Positions 10,546 through 23,515 of a stretch of DNA of 64,000 nucleotides are shown here, piece after piece (position 1 is the first letter of the stretch; every line of letters starts with the position of its first letter). Source of the DNA: Clarkia xantiana subsp. parviflora (taxonomy: Eukaryota; Streptophyta; Magnoliopsida; Myrtales; Onagraceae); NCBI GenBank assembly GCA_036873135.1, contig JAPTYO010000018.1, positions 3,658,001-3,722,000 on the forward strand, in the 5' to 3' direction. The notes beneath the pieces are model-generated. The model saw only the letters and a program-made list of their open reading frames with translations. It was not told the DNA's origin and made no database searches. Both the position numbers and the translations under genes were made by a program.

Positions 10546-11025
10546 CTTGTAGGTCGGTTTCATGGAAAAACGTATAATGTGCAGGCGGAGCGTTCCAAAT
10601 GCACCGTTGATTTAAATAAGAAGAAGGTACCCTCTGGCTCTGCTTCTGAGGTCAAGAAATCTTCTAAGTCCGGGAAGGCTGCAGAGGGTTCTAGTATGTT
10701 CTTTTTCTATTCTCTTTCCCTTATGATATACTTATGAATGTTCTCATGTAGCTTTCTTCTTGTTGTTAGAGCGTTCACCCCTGATTATCGAGCGGGTTCT
10801 TGCGGTAGGGGAGAGTTCAAGTCAATCCAAATCCAAGGCACAAAAGCCTGATTCTGAGGTCGGGCCCTCGACTGCCAAGAAGAAGAAAGCCGCGAGATAC
10901 TCTTCTTCAAGTGCCTGCTTGCCGACTCCCTCTCGTGATAAGGAGATAGTGGTCGAAGAGGCGCCCTCCTTTCTTGACAAAGGGAAGTAGCCTGTGTTAA
11001 GATGTTGAGATGACCATAGATCTTG
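10546..11025 (+). pseudogene. Antisense accessory-gene exons of T2, copy 1 (decayed)
   Basis: Two exon-like stretches lie opposite to the element. One follows a pyrimidine tract and acceptor (CCCCTTGTAG near 10550) and encodes a Lys/Ser-rich segment; the second (about 10760-10990) also encodes a Lys/Ser/Glu-rich, disordered-looking segment with PSTAKKKKAA. Copy 2 has the same two exons at 17450-17925, with an open codon where copy 1 has a stop at about 10988. No domain is recognised; membership in the accessory-gene family rests on position and orientation. Confidence 0.45.
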
Positions 11026-11593
11026 ATGTCTCTCCTCCATCCTCTGCCCCCTAGTCGAGGGGCCGAGTCTCAGGTTTGTTTCTTCTTCATGTAGGTTTGA
11101 TGACTTTGAAGGTGCCTTTGGCATACCTATGGGGTCATGTGATAACCATTGTGTTGAAGATCTTGCTTTTTATTATGGGTGTGATCATCCCCTTTCATTG
11201 AGACTCCTTTCTTTTGCCACGGCTCTAATTAAGATAGCAAATTTCTGCTTGAAAGTTTGGTGGAAACTGCTCTCGAGTTAGCCTCTACTAGTATCATAGT
11301 TGTGATCGTTGTGGGGATCGTTTCGTTATATGCCCCCGATAGTGCTTGCCGTGATTCTCCGTTTTATGGATGATTTCGTGAAATATAGAGGTTGTCTTCA
11401 TAATGAGGACGTCTCCTACCTGGTATCATCCAGGAAGGTTGAAATATAAGTGCAGACCTTTGATGAGCGTATGAAGGGTATTGCTTTTCCATTTTTCTTG
11501 GACTTCCTCTTAAGGTTAGACGTAGGCTCTATAGGTTTGTGGTCGTATTAGCATCTTCGTAATGTGTATACTTGATAGCTTTTTTGTTATGTG

Positions 11594-11885
11594 TAGACAT
11601 GATAGCCACCTCTTGGTGCGTGGTCATGATAGCTACTTCGCGGTGTGTGGACATGATAGCCACTTCGCAGTGTGTGGACATAATAGCCACTTCTTGGTGT
11701 GTGGACATGATATCCACTTCATGGTGTGTGGACATGATAGTCACTTGTTGGTGCGTGGACATGATAGCCACTTCTTGGTGCGTGGACATAATAGCCACTT
11801 CTTGGTGCGTGGACATAATAGCCATTTCTTGGTGTGTGGACATAATAGCCACTTTTGGTGCATGGACATAATAGTCACTTCGCTA
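11594..11885. repeat. 27-bp tandem array in T2 copy 1, about 11 units
   Basis: Monomer of 27 bp containing GACATGATAGCCACTTCTTG. Because 27 is a multiple of three, the array stays open in several frames on both strands and gives false proteins of repeated nine-residue units. It recurs at 18494-18780 and in shortened form inside each compound unit further right. Confidence 0.9.
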
Positions 11886-12439
11886 TGTATGTAGTTCGCC
11901 ATTGCATTCCGTACTTATTGGCAAACCTGTCATGAGTGTTTCAACATTAATGAATAGTATTTCACACCTTTGTTCTATAGTTTCCTTTTGTTTAGGCTAT
12001 GTTTGTTGGGTTTTGTCCCCGCGTCTCGTCTTGTCAGATTTCGTATCCTTTATGCTTTTGGGATGTCCCCTTTATGAGGTGTGCTTCAAAATATGCAAGG
12101 GTGATGTTTTGTCGAAAGTCGTGTTTGACGATGTTCAAGTCGAATGCGAGCAGAGGTCACGCGAGGCGACATGCAAGACAACAATTTTTGTCAGAGGTTG
12201 CCTTGGGCTACTTGTTAGGAGATTCTTCTTCGTAGGTCGTTTTGAATGAATTGTGATTTTCTTGCCTATTGTTGTGTTTCTTTTCTTTTGTCGGAGTGTT
12301 CTTTCGTTACTCCACTTTAGTTTTGTCATGCCTGCATTTTCATCATAAACAAACTTGGATGTTTCTCATATCATATAACCTTACTTTGTAAAAAGGAAGG
12401 CTTCTCAAGATATATTCTTGGGGACGTTGTAAAAATTTT
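11886..12439. repeat. Non-tandem spacer of the T2 compound unit, copy 1
   Basis: A spacer of about 550 bp starting CTATGTATGTAGTTCGCC. It has one copy here and four in the right half (starting near 18778, 20006, 21203 and 22433), each framed by the 27-bp and ~34-bp arrays. Open frames in it are conserved across copies, but I see no domain and no start context that suggests a gene. Confidence 0.75.
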
Positions 12440-13225
12440 CACGAGATAGGCTCTCGGATGATGCGGAATGTGTTCGCGAGATAGACTCTCGGAGGGCACA
12501 AAGTGTTATCACGAGATAGGTTCTCGGAGGGCACAGAGTGTTATCACGAGAGAGGCTCTCGGAGGGCACGGAATATGTTCGCGAGATAGGCTCTCGGAGG
12601 GCACATAATGTTATCACGATATAGGCTCTCGGAGGGTGCATAATTTTTTCACGAGATAGGCTATCGGAGGGCGCATAATATGTTCGCGAGATATGCTCTC
12701 GGAGGGCACATAATTAGTTCACGAGATAGGCTCTCGGTGGGCACAGAATTAGTTCGCGAGATAGGCTCTTGGAGGGCACATATTTTTTCACGATATAGTC
12801 TCTCGGAGGGCACGGAACTTTTCACGAGATAGGCTCTCGGATGGCATGGAACTTTTCACGAGATAGGCTCTCGGAGGGCACGGAACTTTTCACGAGATAT
12901 GCTCTCGGAGGGCACAGAACTTTTCACGAGATAGGCTCTCGGAGGGCACATAATTAGTTCGCGAGATAGGCTCTCGGAGGGCACAAAATTTTTCATGAGA
13001 TAGACTCTCGGAGGGCACGGAACCTTTCACGAGATAGGCTCTCGGAGGCGCATAATTTTTTGTAGTTTAAAACTACTCTCAAGATACGCTCTTGGGGGCG
13101 TCGATACTGTTTGCGGGAAAGGCTCCCGAAGGGCGCATAATTTTTCGTACTTTGAAACTACTCTCAAGATACGATCTTGGGGCGTCGATACTGTTCGCGG
13201 GACAGGCTCCAGGAGGGCTCAAAAT
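12440..13225. repeat. ~34-bp tandem array in T2 copy 1, with compound tail
   Basis: About 18 monomers of 33-36 bp with the core CACGAGATAGGCTCTCGGAG from 12440 to about 13060. From there to 13225 a compound unit alternates CTCAAGATACGCTCTTGGGG, also a monomer of the T1 array, with a GCGGGACAGGCTCC type. The shared core suggests T1 and T2 arrays have a common origin. Confidence 0.9.
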
Positions 13226-14869
13226 ATTACTTACGTTGTGTCATTTTCCAGGTAGGGTGCGATACACCTTCTGAATCTTTACTTAAGTTTTCTCTCTATA
13301 ATATCGCCCTCGAAAGGTTGTTTTCCCTCTTATGTGACCTCTTCTAGGAGAAGAGGTGTTGCATGTTCTTGTGACCTTCAACTTCTAGTCTCTTCTTTTA
13401 TACTTAGGTGGACTACCAAGTACTTTTTAGTTTGGTGCCCCCCAAGTTGCTTGGTGGTCACACCGCCTTTAATATTTGGCCGTTGAAGGCCTCTCGTTTA
13501 TTTTCTTGGTTGGGTACTCCCTATGCTTGGGGCTCCCTAATCTTGTGTTTTATCCAATATGTCTGCTTGCTTGGGTCCGATGGGTGATTTCCATTCTCTT
13601 GGTAATTGGTTGTGGTAGTGTTCATATCCTGAGAAGGCTTGTAAACTATTTCCCCATCTTCCTTCTGTTTTGAGAAAAACACTTTTGCGGTGATTATCGA
13701 GTATGAATAACGTATCTTGGAAGGGGTTGCATTTGGGTTGAAGAGCTTTCTCATAGCATGGTATCTCGAGTTGTTTAACATGAAGTCGTGTTTCAGGCTA
13801 GTGAGTTTGATCCATGCCCCTTGCTCGGGCATGGGGGGTCCGATCGGGCTGTAATAATCTTCTTGAAGTGTTGTGGTACTTAGTGTGCTTCGCCTTTGCC
13901 TTTACATTGGAATATTTTTCAATGCTTTTAGGGAGTGTCACATTGGTCATGTCCCTCCCACCTCCAATATTGATTATAGGCTCCCCTTGTATTAGGAATT
14001 GAACTTAAAAATGATATTTTCCTTTAGATTTGCAGGTGATGTCTCGTGCTTTCCTTGGGTTTGCCCCCGTATTGGCTATGCCTTGTTGGATAACGTCTTT
14101 AGAAGTTGCATTTTAGTTGCGTGCGTAAACATGTTTGGGAGGTGTTGAGCTGACAAGTTCCTTCTCTTTTCCTTTTTTGTAACCTTCACTCACTAAGTGT
14201 TTAGCTTATAACCTTAAAGGCGGGACCTTCCCCTAGTGCCCCCTTTAGTGGGGTTTTTCCCTTGATGGGATGTCTGAGGCAAAAGTCTTATCATTAACAT
14301 ACAAGGTGCTTGATTAGTATGTGCGTCTAGTGCAGGGGTCGATCTCGAGACCTTACTTCCCAAGCTTTTGAGCTCTTCCTTGGTTGATCTTGTAGAACTA
14401 TTATCATGCCCTAAGACCCTTGATGGGAGGTGTATCTCATTTTTCATATTCTGGTTGTTGCACTTTCTCTTTTGCTAATCTTGTATCTTTAGAGTTTCTT
14501 GCTTGGTGCATGACGTCTATGGCAGGATTTCCTACCGGTGCCTGTTCTGTTAGGGCTTGTATTCTTGGTTACCTTTCTTTCTTATGAGATGGCGAAGGAG
14601 TGTCCATGACCGCCCAAATGTGTCGCACTTGGTAGAGGAATGCGCCTTATCTTGAGGGCGCTATCGAGAATCTTCAAGTACCAATCTTTGATAAACAAAT
14701 CATTCATTGCATATATAATACGGAGTCCAAGGATCTCCAGTTTAGGATCATATTTTGAGAACAGAAACACGGTCATCTATTAGATAAACTCTCCCTCTAG
14801 GGAGTTCATTTTTGCAAAGATAACTGCAAGGATACTTGTAAGGATATGTCTTCCATCCTTGTTCCAGCC
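13226..14869. other. T2 interior without recognisable gene (copy 1)
   Basis: Mixed, T-rich sequence, co-linear with 23516-25190; copy 1 lacks about 110 bp present in copy 2 near 23600. By position it should be former pol, but I recognise no RT, RNase H or integrase motif on either strand. Confidence 0.5.
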
Positions 14870-15140
14870 CTATTTGCAGTGCTGTGTCCCTAATGGGTAT
14901 GTTGATGTTCTGACCACCTTTACTAGTAGGGGGTCTCTTGGTATTAGATATGTCAGACTCTTCCCTAGTATCATCAATAGCTGGGCATGAGGGATGTCTG
15001 GCGAACTCCCTTCATGCACTATGATTCTCTTCATGTCAAAGCTAGTGATTCCCTCTGTTATGACCAATATATCGCTGTGTGGAAACACTATGTTTTCCAT
15101 ATCCCTTTTTGAAAGCTGGATGATGGTGTCGCCCTTCTTC
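14870..15140 (-). pseudogene. Protease fossil of T2, copy 1
   Basis: A minus-strand frame aligns by eye with the T1 protease: ENIVFPHSDILVITEGI against EHVLPDNKDALVITMKI, and VHEGSSPDI where T1 has the active-site VDSGSSPNI. The catalytic Asp-Ser-Gly is therefore now His-Glu-Gly, and the frame ends soon after. The same change is in copy 2, so it predates the internal duplication. Confidence 0.7.
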
Positions 15141-15301
15141 CCTTGCTAGGCTTGGGGCCCTTGAAAGGTCCTTAATGGAAGTGTATTCCATTACCTGAGA
15201 TCAGCTTACTAGGTGTAGTTGTATCTCATGGATATTTTGTAGAATCATATAGATCCACTGGAGGCGTTTGCCTTTGAAGGTGGGCGTTGTCCATGTGATA
15301 T

Positions 15302-16003
15302 AGATCACGGGTATTTCGCTCTTCTTTATGATCCGCTTAGCTTGTCAGTGTGATCTGTTACTCTGCTCCTCGCAAACCTGCACAATGGGCAGTACCGAGC
15401 ACGGAGAGGGGGGGGGGGGTGGTGCTCGGTGAACCCTCTTCGATACCTAAGTAAGTACGGGCTCTTTAGAGAGAGAAAGTCCTAGAGAGAATGCAGAGCT
15501 AAAACGTGCAAAGATGTAAACTTGTCCAAATGAATAGAACTTGAGAAGTATATAAAGACTATGGGGGGATTATGGTGGCTTAATGACACCGTTAATCCCT
15601 AAATGTACTTAATTGACACATAACAGTAGGATTAACCCTTTAAAAGCATGGAGTGGTGGGTGAAAAAGTCTAAGTACGATTCGGGTAAAATGGATGTCGG
15701 GACCCTCGTGGTCGGACGGGAAATTCGACCCCTAAGGCCTAGGATCGGGTCAGATTGCCCGACCTCTCTTGGGAGAGGCTAGGTCAGCTGACTCGATCCC
15801 TCCTTGGAGAGATAGGACCGGCTATCCTAATCTCACCTAGGTGATACCTACGGACCGGTCCGGACGAATATTTTGGCTCGTCCGGGCCGTTCGCGTTGCG
15901 AGTGAAGTGCTTGGGTCCAAGTTTCGATTTGTAATCGTAAGTGGGATGATTAAAATAAGAAAATTCGAAGGGAGACGGATTCAAATTGGGCGTATATCCA
16001 TCA
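15302..16003 (-). repeat. Truncated middle LTR of T2
   Basis: Matches the outer LTRs from CACGGGTATTTCGCTC to the terminal TATATCCATCA at 16003 but lacks the first about 45 bp, the primer site and the gag side. The left border is an abrupt join after GTGATATAG; in copy 2 the same interior continues instead as TTTCCCCAG at 26300. It has a G12 run at 15408-15419. CATGCCCCCGAG follows, as after a normal 3' LTR. Confidence 0.9.
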
Positions 16004-18493
16004 CATGCCCCCGAGTCAACCAATGGCTTAACCTTGATTGACTCTATTTTATGATGGGATGACACGCACAATTTGAAACTTTGACTTTACCTCTTGACGA
16101 ATCATTTGCTTATCCGTAGGCGCTTTTTCCGGGCCTTGTCCTCAATTTCTCAAAATAGAGTAAGTATAAACATTAGAGTAAACGTGCACGCGCCTAGACA
16201 CGTGTCTGTAAAATGTGGATATAAAAATCCAATCTTATCACATATGCATTTTAAAAATACGTACATGCATGGGGATGCAATGCAATCATGAATATGGATT
16301 ATGTGATCTAATTTCATGTAATCGTAATCAATACTTGCACATGCAGGGTAAGCCCTGTCTGTGAAAAAATACTTAGACCTGGTCCAAAAAATTTCTAAGT
16401 ATGGAAATGTAGGATATATGCATATGAGAAATGCTAATTTGAGTGAACATGGATCTATCATGAGCATGAAGGTGTGTACTAGCATACATGTAAGTAAAAA
16501 CACAAGTATGGAAGTGGATGTGGATATGCTGCAATCATGGACATGAATGTATGTAGGAATATATGGCCACCATGTACATGGATGTCTAAGTGTTGAAAGC
16601 ATATGAGTGTGTATGTTGGCATGCACGTGAGCGTAAGCATAAAAATGTATGTATGCATGGACGGGTCGTGATCATAAGCGTGAGTGATTGCATTGGTGCA
16701 CTTGTAGGTGTAAACCATAAATATGAACGTAAGTGCAAGGGTGAGAGTATAGACCCCTTTTATCTGAGGGTGCGAGCTCTGTCACTTGATGGGACACAAC
16801 GTTTAGCCTCCCGTGTACTAGTGCGAGCATTGTACTTTAACCTCGACCTTTCGACATGTGTGACATTTTCCTTCATTCGCTGGAGCGTGTGTATAGCTTT
16901 TGACCCATATCCTGCAATTCGTTCCACATAAAAGTGAGGGTGAAAATGCTTACAAGCTTTATTCTTACTCGCCGCGTGCGAAGGGGTTTATCGACATATG
17001 TTAAGGGTTGACCCTTCCTTCGGATGTGTGTGAGCGTTGCTCCTTTTGGGGAAGCTAAAAGTTCACCCTCTTTGTGACGCTTTGGGGTTTGTTCCCTTGG
17101 TTGGTTTACCTTGCACTCTGATGATCGGATCTCTTGGGTGACAGTTTTGCTCCCGTAACTTGATGTTGAGATTGCCCCCGTAATAGGCGTATCTTGACCT
17201 TCCATGAGTAAGGGTCGACTTTTGCGTCGGTCGCTCGGACGGCTGGCCCATTTTTGGGGAGTTTTCTCATTCGGACAAGGAGACCATGAAGATCATTTAT
17301 CAAAGAATTTGGACAAAATTTCATTGTCCTGTGTCTTGGGTGTTCGAGGTGGACTCGTATGAGGCGAGGGTTTGCTTGACCCCTCATCCCGCGAGCTTGG
17401 TGTGTCATTTTTCCTCTTGTTTTCATTCATCTTCCGTTTCCCCCTTGTAGGTCGGTTTCATGGAAAAACGTATAATGTGCAGGCGGAGCGTTCCGAACGC
17501 ACCATTGATTTGAATAAGAAGAACGTACCCTCTGGCTCTGCTTCTGAGGTCAAGAAATCTTCTAAGTCCGGGAAGGCTGTAGAGGCTTCTACTATGTTCT
17601 TTTTCTATTCTCTTTCCCTTATGATATACTTATGAATGTTCTCATGTACCTTTCTTCTTGTTGTTAGAGTGTTCGCCCCTGATTATCGAGCGGGTTCTTG
17701 CGGTGGTCGAGAGTTTAAGTCAATCCAAATTCAAGGCACAGAAGTCTGATTCTGAGGTCGGGCCCTCGACTGCCAAGAAGAAGAAAGCCGCGAGAGACTC
17801 TCCTTCAAGTGCCCGCTTGCCGACTCCCTCTCATGAAAAGGAGATAGTGTTCGAAGAGGCGCCCTCCCTTCTTGACAAAGGGAAGCAGCCTGTGTTAAGA
17901 CAATTGGATGACCATAGATCTTGATGTCTCTCCTCCATCCTCTGCCCCCCAGTTGAGGGGCCGAGTCTCAGGTTTGTTTCTTATTCATGTAGGTTTGATG
18001 ACTTTGAAGGTGCCTTTGGCATACCTATGGGGTCAAGTGATTAACCATTGCGTTGAAGATCTTGCTTTTGGTAATGGGTGTGATCATCCCCTTTCATTGA
18101 GACTCCTTTCTTTTTCCATGGCTCTAATTAAGATAGCAAATTTCTGCTTGAAAGGTTGGTGGAGAATACTCTCGAGTTAGCCTCTACTAGTATCATAGTT
18201 GTGATCATTGTGGGGGTCGTTTTGTTATATGCCCCCGATAGTGCTTGCCGTGATTCTCCGTTTTATGGTTGATTTCTTGAAATATAGAGGTTGTCTTAAT
18301 AATGAGGACATCTCCTACCTAGTATCATCCAGGAAGGTTGAAATATAAGTGCAGACCTTTGATGAGTGTATGAAGGGTATTGTTTTTCCCTTTTTCTTGG
18401 ACATCCTCTTAAGGTTAGCCGTAGTCTCTTTAGGTTTGTGGTCGTATTAGCATCTTCATAATGTGTATACTTGATAGCTGTTTTGTTATGTGT
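16004..18493. repeat. Second copy of the T2 3' interior (matches 9107-11593)
   Basis: Co-linear with the left copy, differing by scattered substitutions and small indels. It includes the repeat of the antisense exons, listed separately. The copy begins directly at the end of the middle LTR. Confidence 0.85.
17448..17925 (+). pseudogene. Antisense accessory-gene exons of T2, copy 2
   Basis: Same two exon-like segments as at 10546-11025. The acceptor is CCCCTTGTAG near 17450; the first segment runs to about 17590 and the second from about 17658 to 17925. It stays open past the point where copy 1 has a stop and ends TTGATG near 17922. Lys/Ser-rich, with no recognised domain. Confidence 0.45.
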
Positions 18494-18780
18494 AGACATG
18501 ATAGCCACCTCTTGGTGCGAGGTCATGATAGCTACTTCGCGGTGTGTGGACATGATAGCCAATTCGCAGTGTGTGGACATGATAGCCACTTCTTGGTGTG
18601 TGGACATGATAACCACTTCTTGGTGTGTAGACATGATAGCCACTTCTTGGTTCGTGGACATGATATCCACTTCTTGGTGCGTGGACATAATAGCCACTTC
18701 TTGGTGCGTGGAAATAATAGCCATTTCTTGGTGCGTGGACATAATAGCCACTTCTTGAATGGACATAATAGCCACTTCGC
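18494..18780. repeat. 27-bp tandem array in T2 copy 2
   Basis: About 11 units of the 27-bp monomer, equivalent to 11594-11885. It is the full-length array; the arrays at 19850-20003, 21045-21202 and 22272-22432 are shorter versions of 5-6 units each. Confidence 0.9.
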
Positions 18781-21700
18781 TATGTATGGAGTTCGCCTTT
18801 GCATTCCGTACTTATTGGCAAAACTGTCATGAGGGTTTCAACATTATGTTTTTATATAATGAATAGTATTTCATACCTTTGTTGCTATAGTTGCCTTTTG
18901 TTTAGGCTATGTTTGTTGGGTTTTGTCCCCGCGTCTCGTCTTGTCAGAAGTTGTATCCTTTATACTTTTAAGATATCCTCTTTATGAGGTGTGCTTACAA
19001 TATGCAAGGGTGATGTTTTGTCGAAAGCCGTGCTTGACGATGTTTAAGTCGAATGCGAGCAGAGGTCACGCGAGGGCGACATGCAAGACAGTAATGTTTG
19101 TCAGAGGTTGCCTTGGGCGACTTGTTGGGCGATTCTTCTTCGTAGGTCGTTTTGAATGACTTGTGATTTGGTTGCCTATTGTTGTGTTTCTTCTCTTTTA
19201 TCGGAATGTTCTTTGGTTACTCCACTTTACTTTTGTAATGCCTGCATTGTCATCATAAACAAACTTGGATGTTTCTCATATCATATAACCTTACTTTGTA
19301 AAAAGTAAGGCTTCTCAAGATACATTCCTGGGGACGTTGTAAAAATTTTCACGAGATAGGCTCTCGGATGGCGCGGAATGTGTTCGCGAGATAGGCTCTC
19401 GGAGGGCACAAAGTGTTATCACGAGATAGGCTCTCGCAGGGCACAAAGTGTTATCACGAGATAGGCTCTCGCAGGGCACGGAATATGTTCGGGAGATAGG
19501 CTCTCGGAGGGCACAAAATGTTATCACAAGATAGGCTCTCGGAAGGCGCATAATTTTTCACGAGATAGGCTCTCGGAGGGCGCGGAATATGTTCTCGAGA
19601 TAGGCTCTCGGAGGGCATAGAGTTAGTTCACGAGATAGGCTCTCGGAGGGCACATAATTTTTCACGAGATAGGCTCTCGGAGGGCACGGAAATTTTCACG
19701 AGATAGGCTCTCGGAGGGCATAGAACTTTTCACGAGATAGGCTCTCGAAGGGCACATAATTAGTTCGCGAGATAGGTTCTCGGAGGGCACGGAATTTTTC
19801 ACGACTTAGGCTCTCGGAGGGCATCGAACTTTTCACGAGTTAGGCTCTTGGTGTGTAGACATGATAGCCACTTCTTGGTGCGTGGACATGATATCCACTT
19901 CTTGGTGCGTGGACATATTAGCCACTTCTTGGTGCGTGGAAATAATAGCCATTTCTGGGTGCGTGGACATAATAACCACTTCTTGAATGGACATAATAGC
20001 CACTTCGCTATGTATGGAGTTCACCTTTGCATTCCGTACTTATTGGCAAAACTGTCATGAGGGTTTCAACATTATGTTTTTATATAATGAATAGTATTTC
20101 ATACCTTTGTTGCTATAGTTGCCTTTTGCTTAAGCTATGTTTGTTGGGTTTTGTCCCCGCGTCTCGTCTTGTCAGAAGTTGTATCCTTTATACTTTTGGG
20201 ATATCCCTTTTATGAGGTGTGCTTACAATATGCAAGGGTGATGTTTTGTCGAAAGCCGTGCTTGACGATGTTTAAGTAGAATGCGAGCAGAGGTCACGCG
20301 AGGGCGACATGCAAGACAGTAATGTTTGTCAGAGGTTGCCTTGGGCGACTTGTTAGGCGATTCTTCTTCGTAGGTCGTTTTGAATGACTTGTGATTTGGT
20401 TGCCTATTGTTGTGTTTCTTCTCTTTTGTCGGAGTATTCTTTGGTTACTCCACTTTACTTTTGTAATGCTTGCATTGTCATCATAAACAAACTTGGATGT
20501 TTCTCATATCATATAACCTTACTTTGTAAAAAGTAAGGCTTCTCAGGATACATTCCTAGGGACGTTGTAAAAATTTTCACGAGATAGGCTCTCGGATGGC
20601 GCGGAATGTGTTCGCGAGATAGGCTCTCGGAGGGCACAGAGTGTTATCACGAGATAGGCTCTCGCAGGGCACAGAATATGTTCGGGAGATAGGCTCTCGG
20701 AGGGCACAGAATGTTATCACAAGATAGGCTCTTGGAAGGCGCATAATTTTTCACGAGATAGGCTCTCGGAGGGCGCGGAATATGTTCTCGAGATAGGCTC
20801 TCAGAGGGCATAGAGTTAGTTCACGAGATAGGCTCTCGGAGGGCACATAATTTTTCACGAGATAGGCTCTCGGAGGGCACGGAAATTTTCACGAGATAGG
20901 CTCTCGGAGGGCATAGAACTTTTCACGAGATAGGCTCTCGGAGGGCACATAATTAGTTCGCGAGATAGGCTCTCGGAGGGCACGGAATTTTTCACGACTT
21001 AGGCTCTCGGAGGGCATCGAACTTTTCACGAGTTAGGCTCTTGGTGTGTAGACATGATAACCACTTCTTGGTGCGTGGACATGATATCCACTTCTTGGTG
21101 CGTGGACATAATAGCCACTTCTTGGTGCGTGGAAATAATAGCCATTTCTTGGTGCGTGGACATAATAGCCACTTCTTGGTGCGTGGATATAATAGCCACT
21201 TCGCTATGTATGGAGTTCGCCTTTTGCATTTCAAACTTATTGGAAAAACTGTCATGAGGGTTTCAACATTATGTTTTTATATAATGAATAGTATTTCATA
21301 CATTTGTTGCTATAGTTGCCTTTTGTTTAGGCTATGTTTGTTGGGATTTGTCCCCGCGTCTCGTCTTGTCAGATGTTGTATCCTTTATGCTTTTGGGATA
21401 TCCCCTTTATGAGGTGTGCTTACAATATGCAAGGGTGATGTTTTGTCGAAAGCCGTGCTTGACGATGTTTAAGTCGAATGCGAGCAGAGGTCACGCGAGG
21501 GCGACATGCAAGACAGTAATGTTTGTCAGAGGTTGCCTTGGGCGACTTGTTAGGCGATTCTTCTTCGTAGGTCGTTTTGAATGACTTGTGATTTGGTTGC
21601 CTATTGTTGTGTTTCATCTCTTTTGTCGGAGTGTTCTTTGGTTACTCCACTTTACTTTTGTCATGCCTACATTGTCATCATAAACAAACCTGGATGTTTC

Positions 21701-23340
21701 TCATATCATATAACCTTACTTTGTAAAAAGTAAGGCTTCTCAAGATACATTCCTAGGGACGTTGTAAAAATTTTCACGAGATAGGCTCTCGGATGGCGCG
21801 GAATGTGTTCGCGAGATAGGCTCTCGGAGGGCACAAAGTGTTATCACGAGATAGGCTCTCGGAGGGTACAGAGTTTTATCACGAATAGGCTCTCGCAGGG
21901 CACGGAATATGTTCGGGAAATAGGCTCTCGGAGGGCACAGAATGTTATCACAAGATAGGCTCTCGGAAGGCGCATAATTTTTCACGAGATAGGTTCTCGG
22001 AGGACGCGGAATATGTTCGCGAGATAGGCTCTCGGAGGGCATAGAGTTAGTTCGCGAGATAGGCTCTCGGAGGGCACATAATTTTTCACGAGATAGGCTC
22101 TCGGAGGGCACGGAAATTTTCATGAGATAGGCTCTGGGATGGCACGTAACTTTTCACGAGATAGGCTCTCGGAGGGCACATAATTAGTTTGCGAGATAGG
22201 CTCTCTGAGGGCACGGAATTTTTACGAGTTAGGCTCTCGGAGGGCATCGAACTTTTCACGAGTTAGGCTCTTGGTGTGTAGACATGATAGCCACTTCTTG
22301 GTGCGTGGACATGATATCCACTTCTTGGTGCGTCGACATAATAGCCACTTCTTGGTGCGTAGAAATAATAGCCATTTCTTGGTGCGTGGACATAATAGCC
22401 ACTTCTTGGTGCGTGGACATAATAGCCACTTCGCTATGTATGGAGTTCGCCTTTGCATTCCGTACTTATTGGCAAAACTGTCATGAGGGTTTCAACATTA
22501 TATTTTTATATAATGAATAGTATTTCATACCTTTGTTGCTATAGTTGCCTTTTGTTTAGGCTATGTTCGTTGGGTTTTGTCCCCGCGTCTCGTCTTGTCA
22601 GATGTTGTATCCTTTATGCTTTTGGGATATCCCCTTTATGAGGTGTGCTTACAATATGCAAGGGTGATGTTTTGTCGAAAGCCGTGCTTGACGATGTTTA
22701 AGTCGAATGCGAGCAGAGGTCACGCGAGGGCGACATGCAAGACAGTAATGTTTGTCAGAGGTTGCCTTGGGCGACTTGTTAGGCGATTCTTCTTCATAGG
22801 TCGTTTTGAATGACTTGTGATTTAGTTGCCTATTGTTGTGTTTCTTCTCTTTTGTCGGAGTGTTCTTTGGTTGTTCCACTTTACTTTTGTCATGCCTTCA
22901 TTTTCATCATAAACAAACTTGGATGTTTCTCATATCATATAACCTTACTTTGTAAAAATTAAGGCTTCTCAAGATACATTCCTGGGGACGTTGTAAAATT
23001 TTTCACGAGATAGGCTCTCGGATGGCGCGGAATGTGTTCGCGAGATAGGCTCTCGGAGGGCACAAAGTGTTATCACGAGATAGGCTCTCGGAGGGCACAG
23101 AGTGTTATCACGAGATAGGCTCTCGCAGGGCACGAAATATGTTCGGGAGATAGGCTCTCGGAGGGCACAAAATGTTATCACGTGATAGGCTCTCGGAAGG
23201 CGCATAGTTTTTCACGAGATAGGCTCTCGGAGGGCGCGGAATATGTTCGCGAGATAGGCTCTAAGAGGGCATAGAGTTAGGTCGCGAGATAGGCTCTCGG
23301 AGGGCACATAATTTTTCACGAGATAGGCTCTCGGAGGGCG
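18781..23340. repeat. Higher-order repeat: about four ~1.2-kb compound units
   Basis: Each unit consists of a ~550-bp spacer, a ~34-bp monomer array and a short 27-bp monomer array. The landmark CGCTATGTATGGAGTTCGCC recurs near 18777, 20005, 21202 and 22432, giving periods of about 1228, 1197 and 1230 bp. The left half of T2 has a single unit, so three units were added by unequal exchange or slippage in this copy. The junction between ~34-bp and 27-bp arrays is the same in three units (CACGAGTTAGGCTCTTGGTG), which shows they arose from one recombinant unit. Confidence 0.9.
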
Positions 23341-23515
23341 CATAATTTTTTCGTAGTTTAAAACTACTCCCAAGATACGCTCTTGGGGGCGTCGATACTG
23401 TACGCGGGACAGGCTACCGCAGGGCGCAGAATTTTTCGTAGTTTAAAACTACTCTCATGATACGCTCTTGGGGGCGTCGATACTGTTCGCGGTACAGGCT
23501 CCCGGAGGGTTCAGA
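23340..23515. repeat. Compound tail of the T2 array, copy 2
   Basis: Same alternating GATACGCTCTTGGGGGCGTC and GCGGGACAGGCT-type monomers as at 13060-13225. It marks the pol-side end of the array. Confidence 0.8.

Noticed and set aside
11529..11894. Long open frames of nine-residue repeats on both strands
   Set aside because: They arise from the 27-bp tandem monomer, which stays open in several frames; the same happens at every other copy of the array. No start context or domain.
12440..13060. CRISPR-like appearance of regularly spaced repeats
   Set aside because: Monomers are contiguous and vary throughout, with no unique spacers, and the setting is a plant retroelement.
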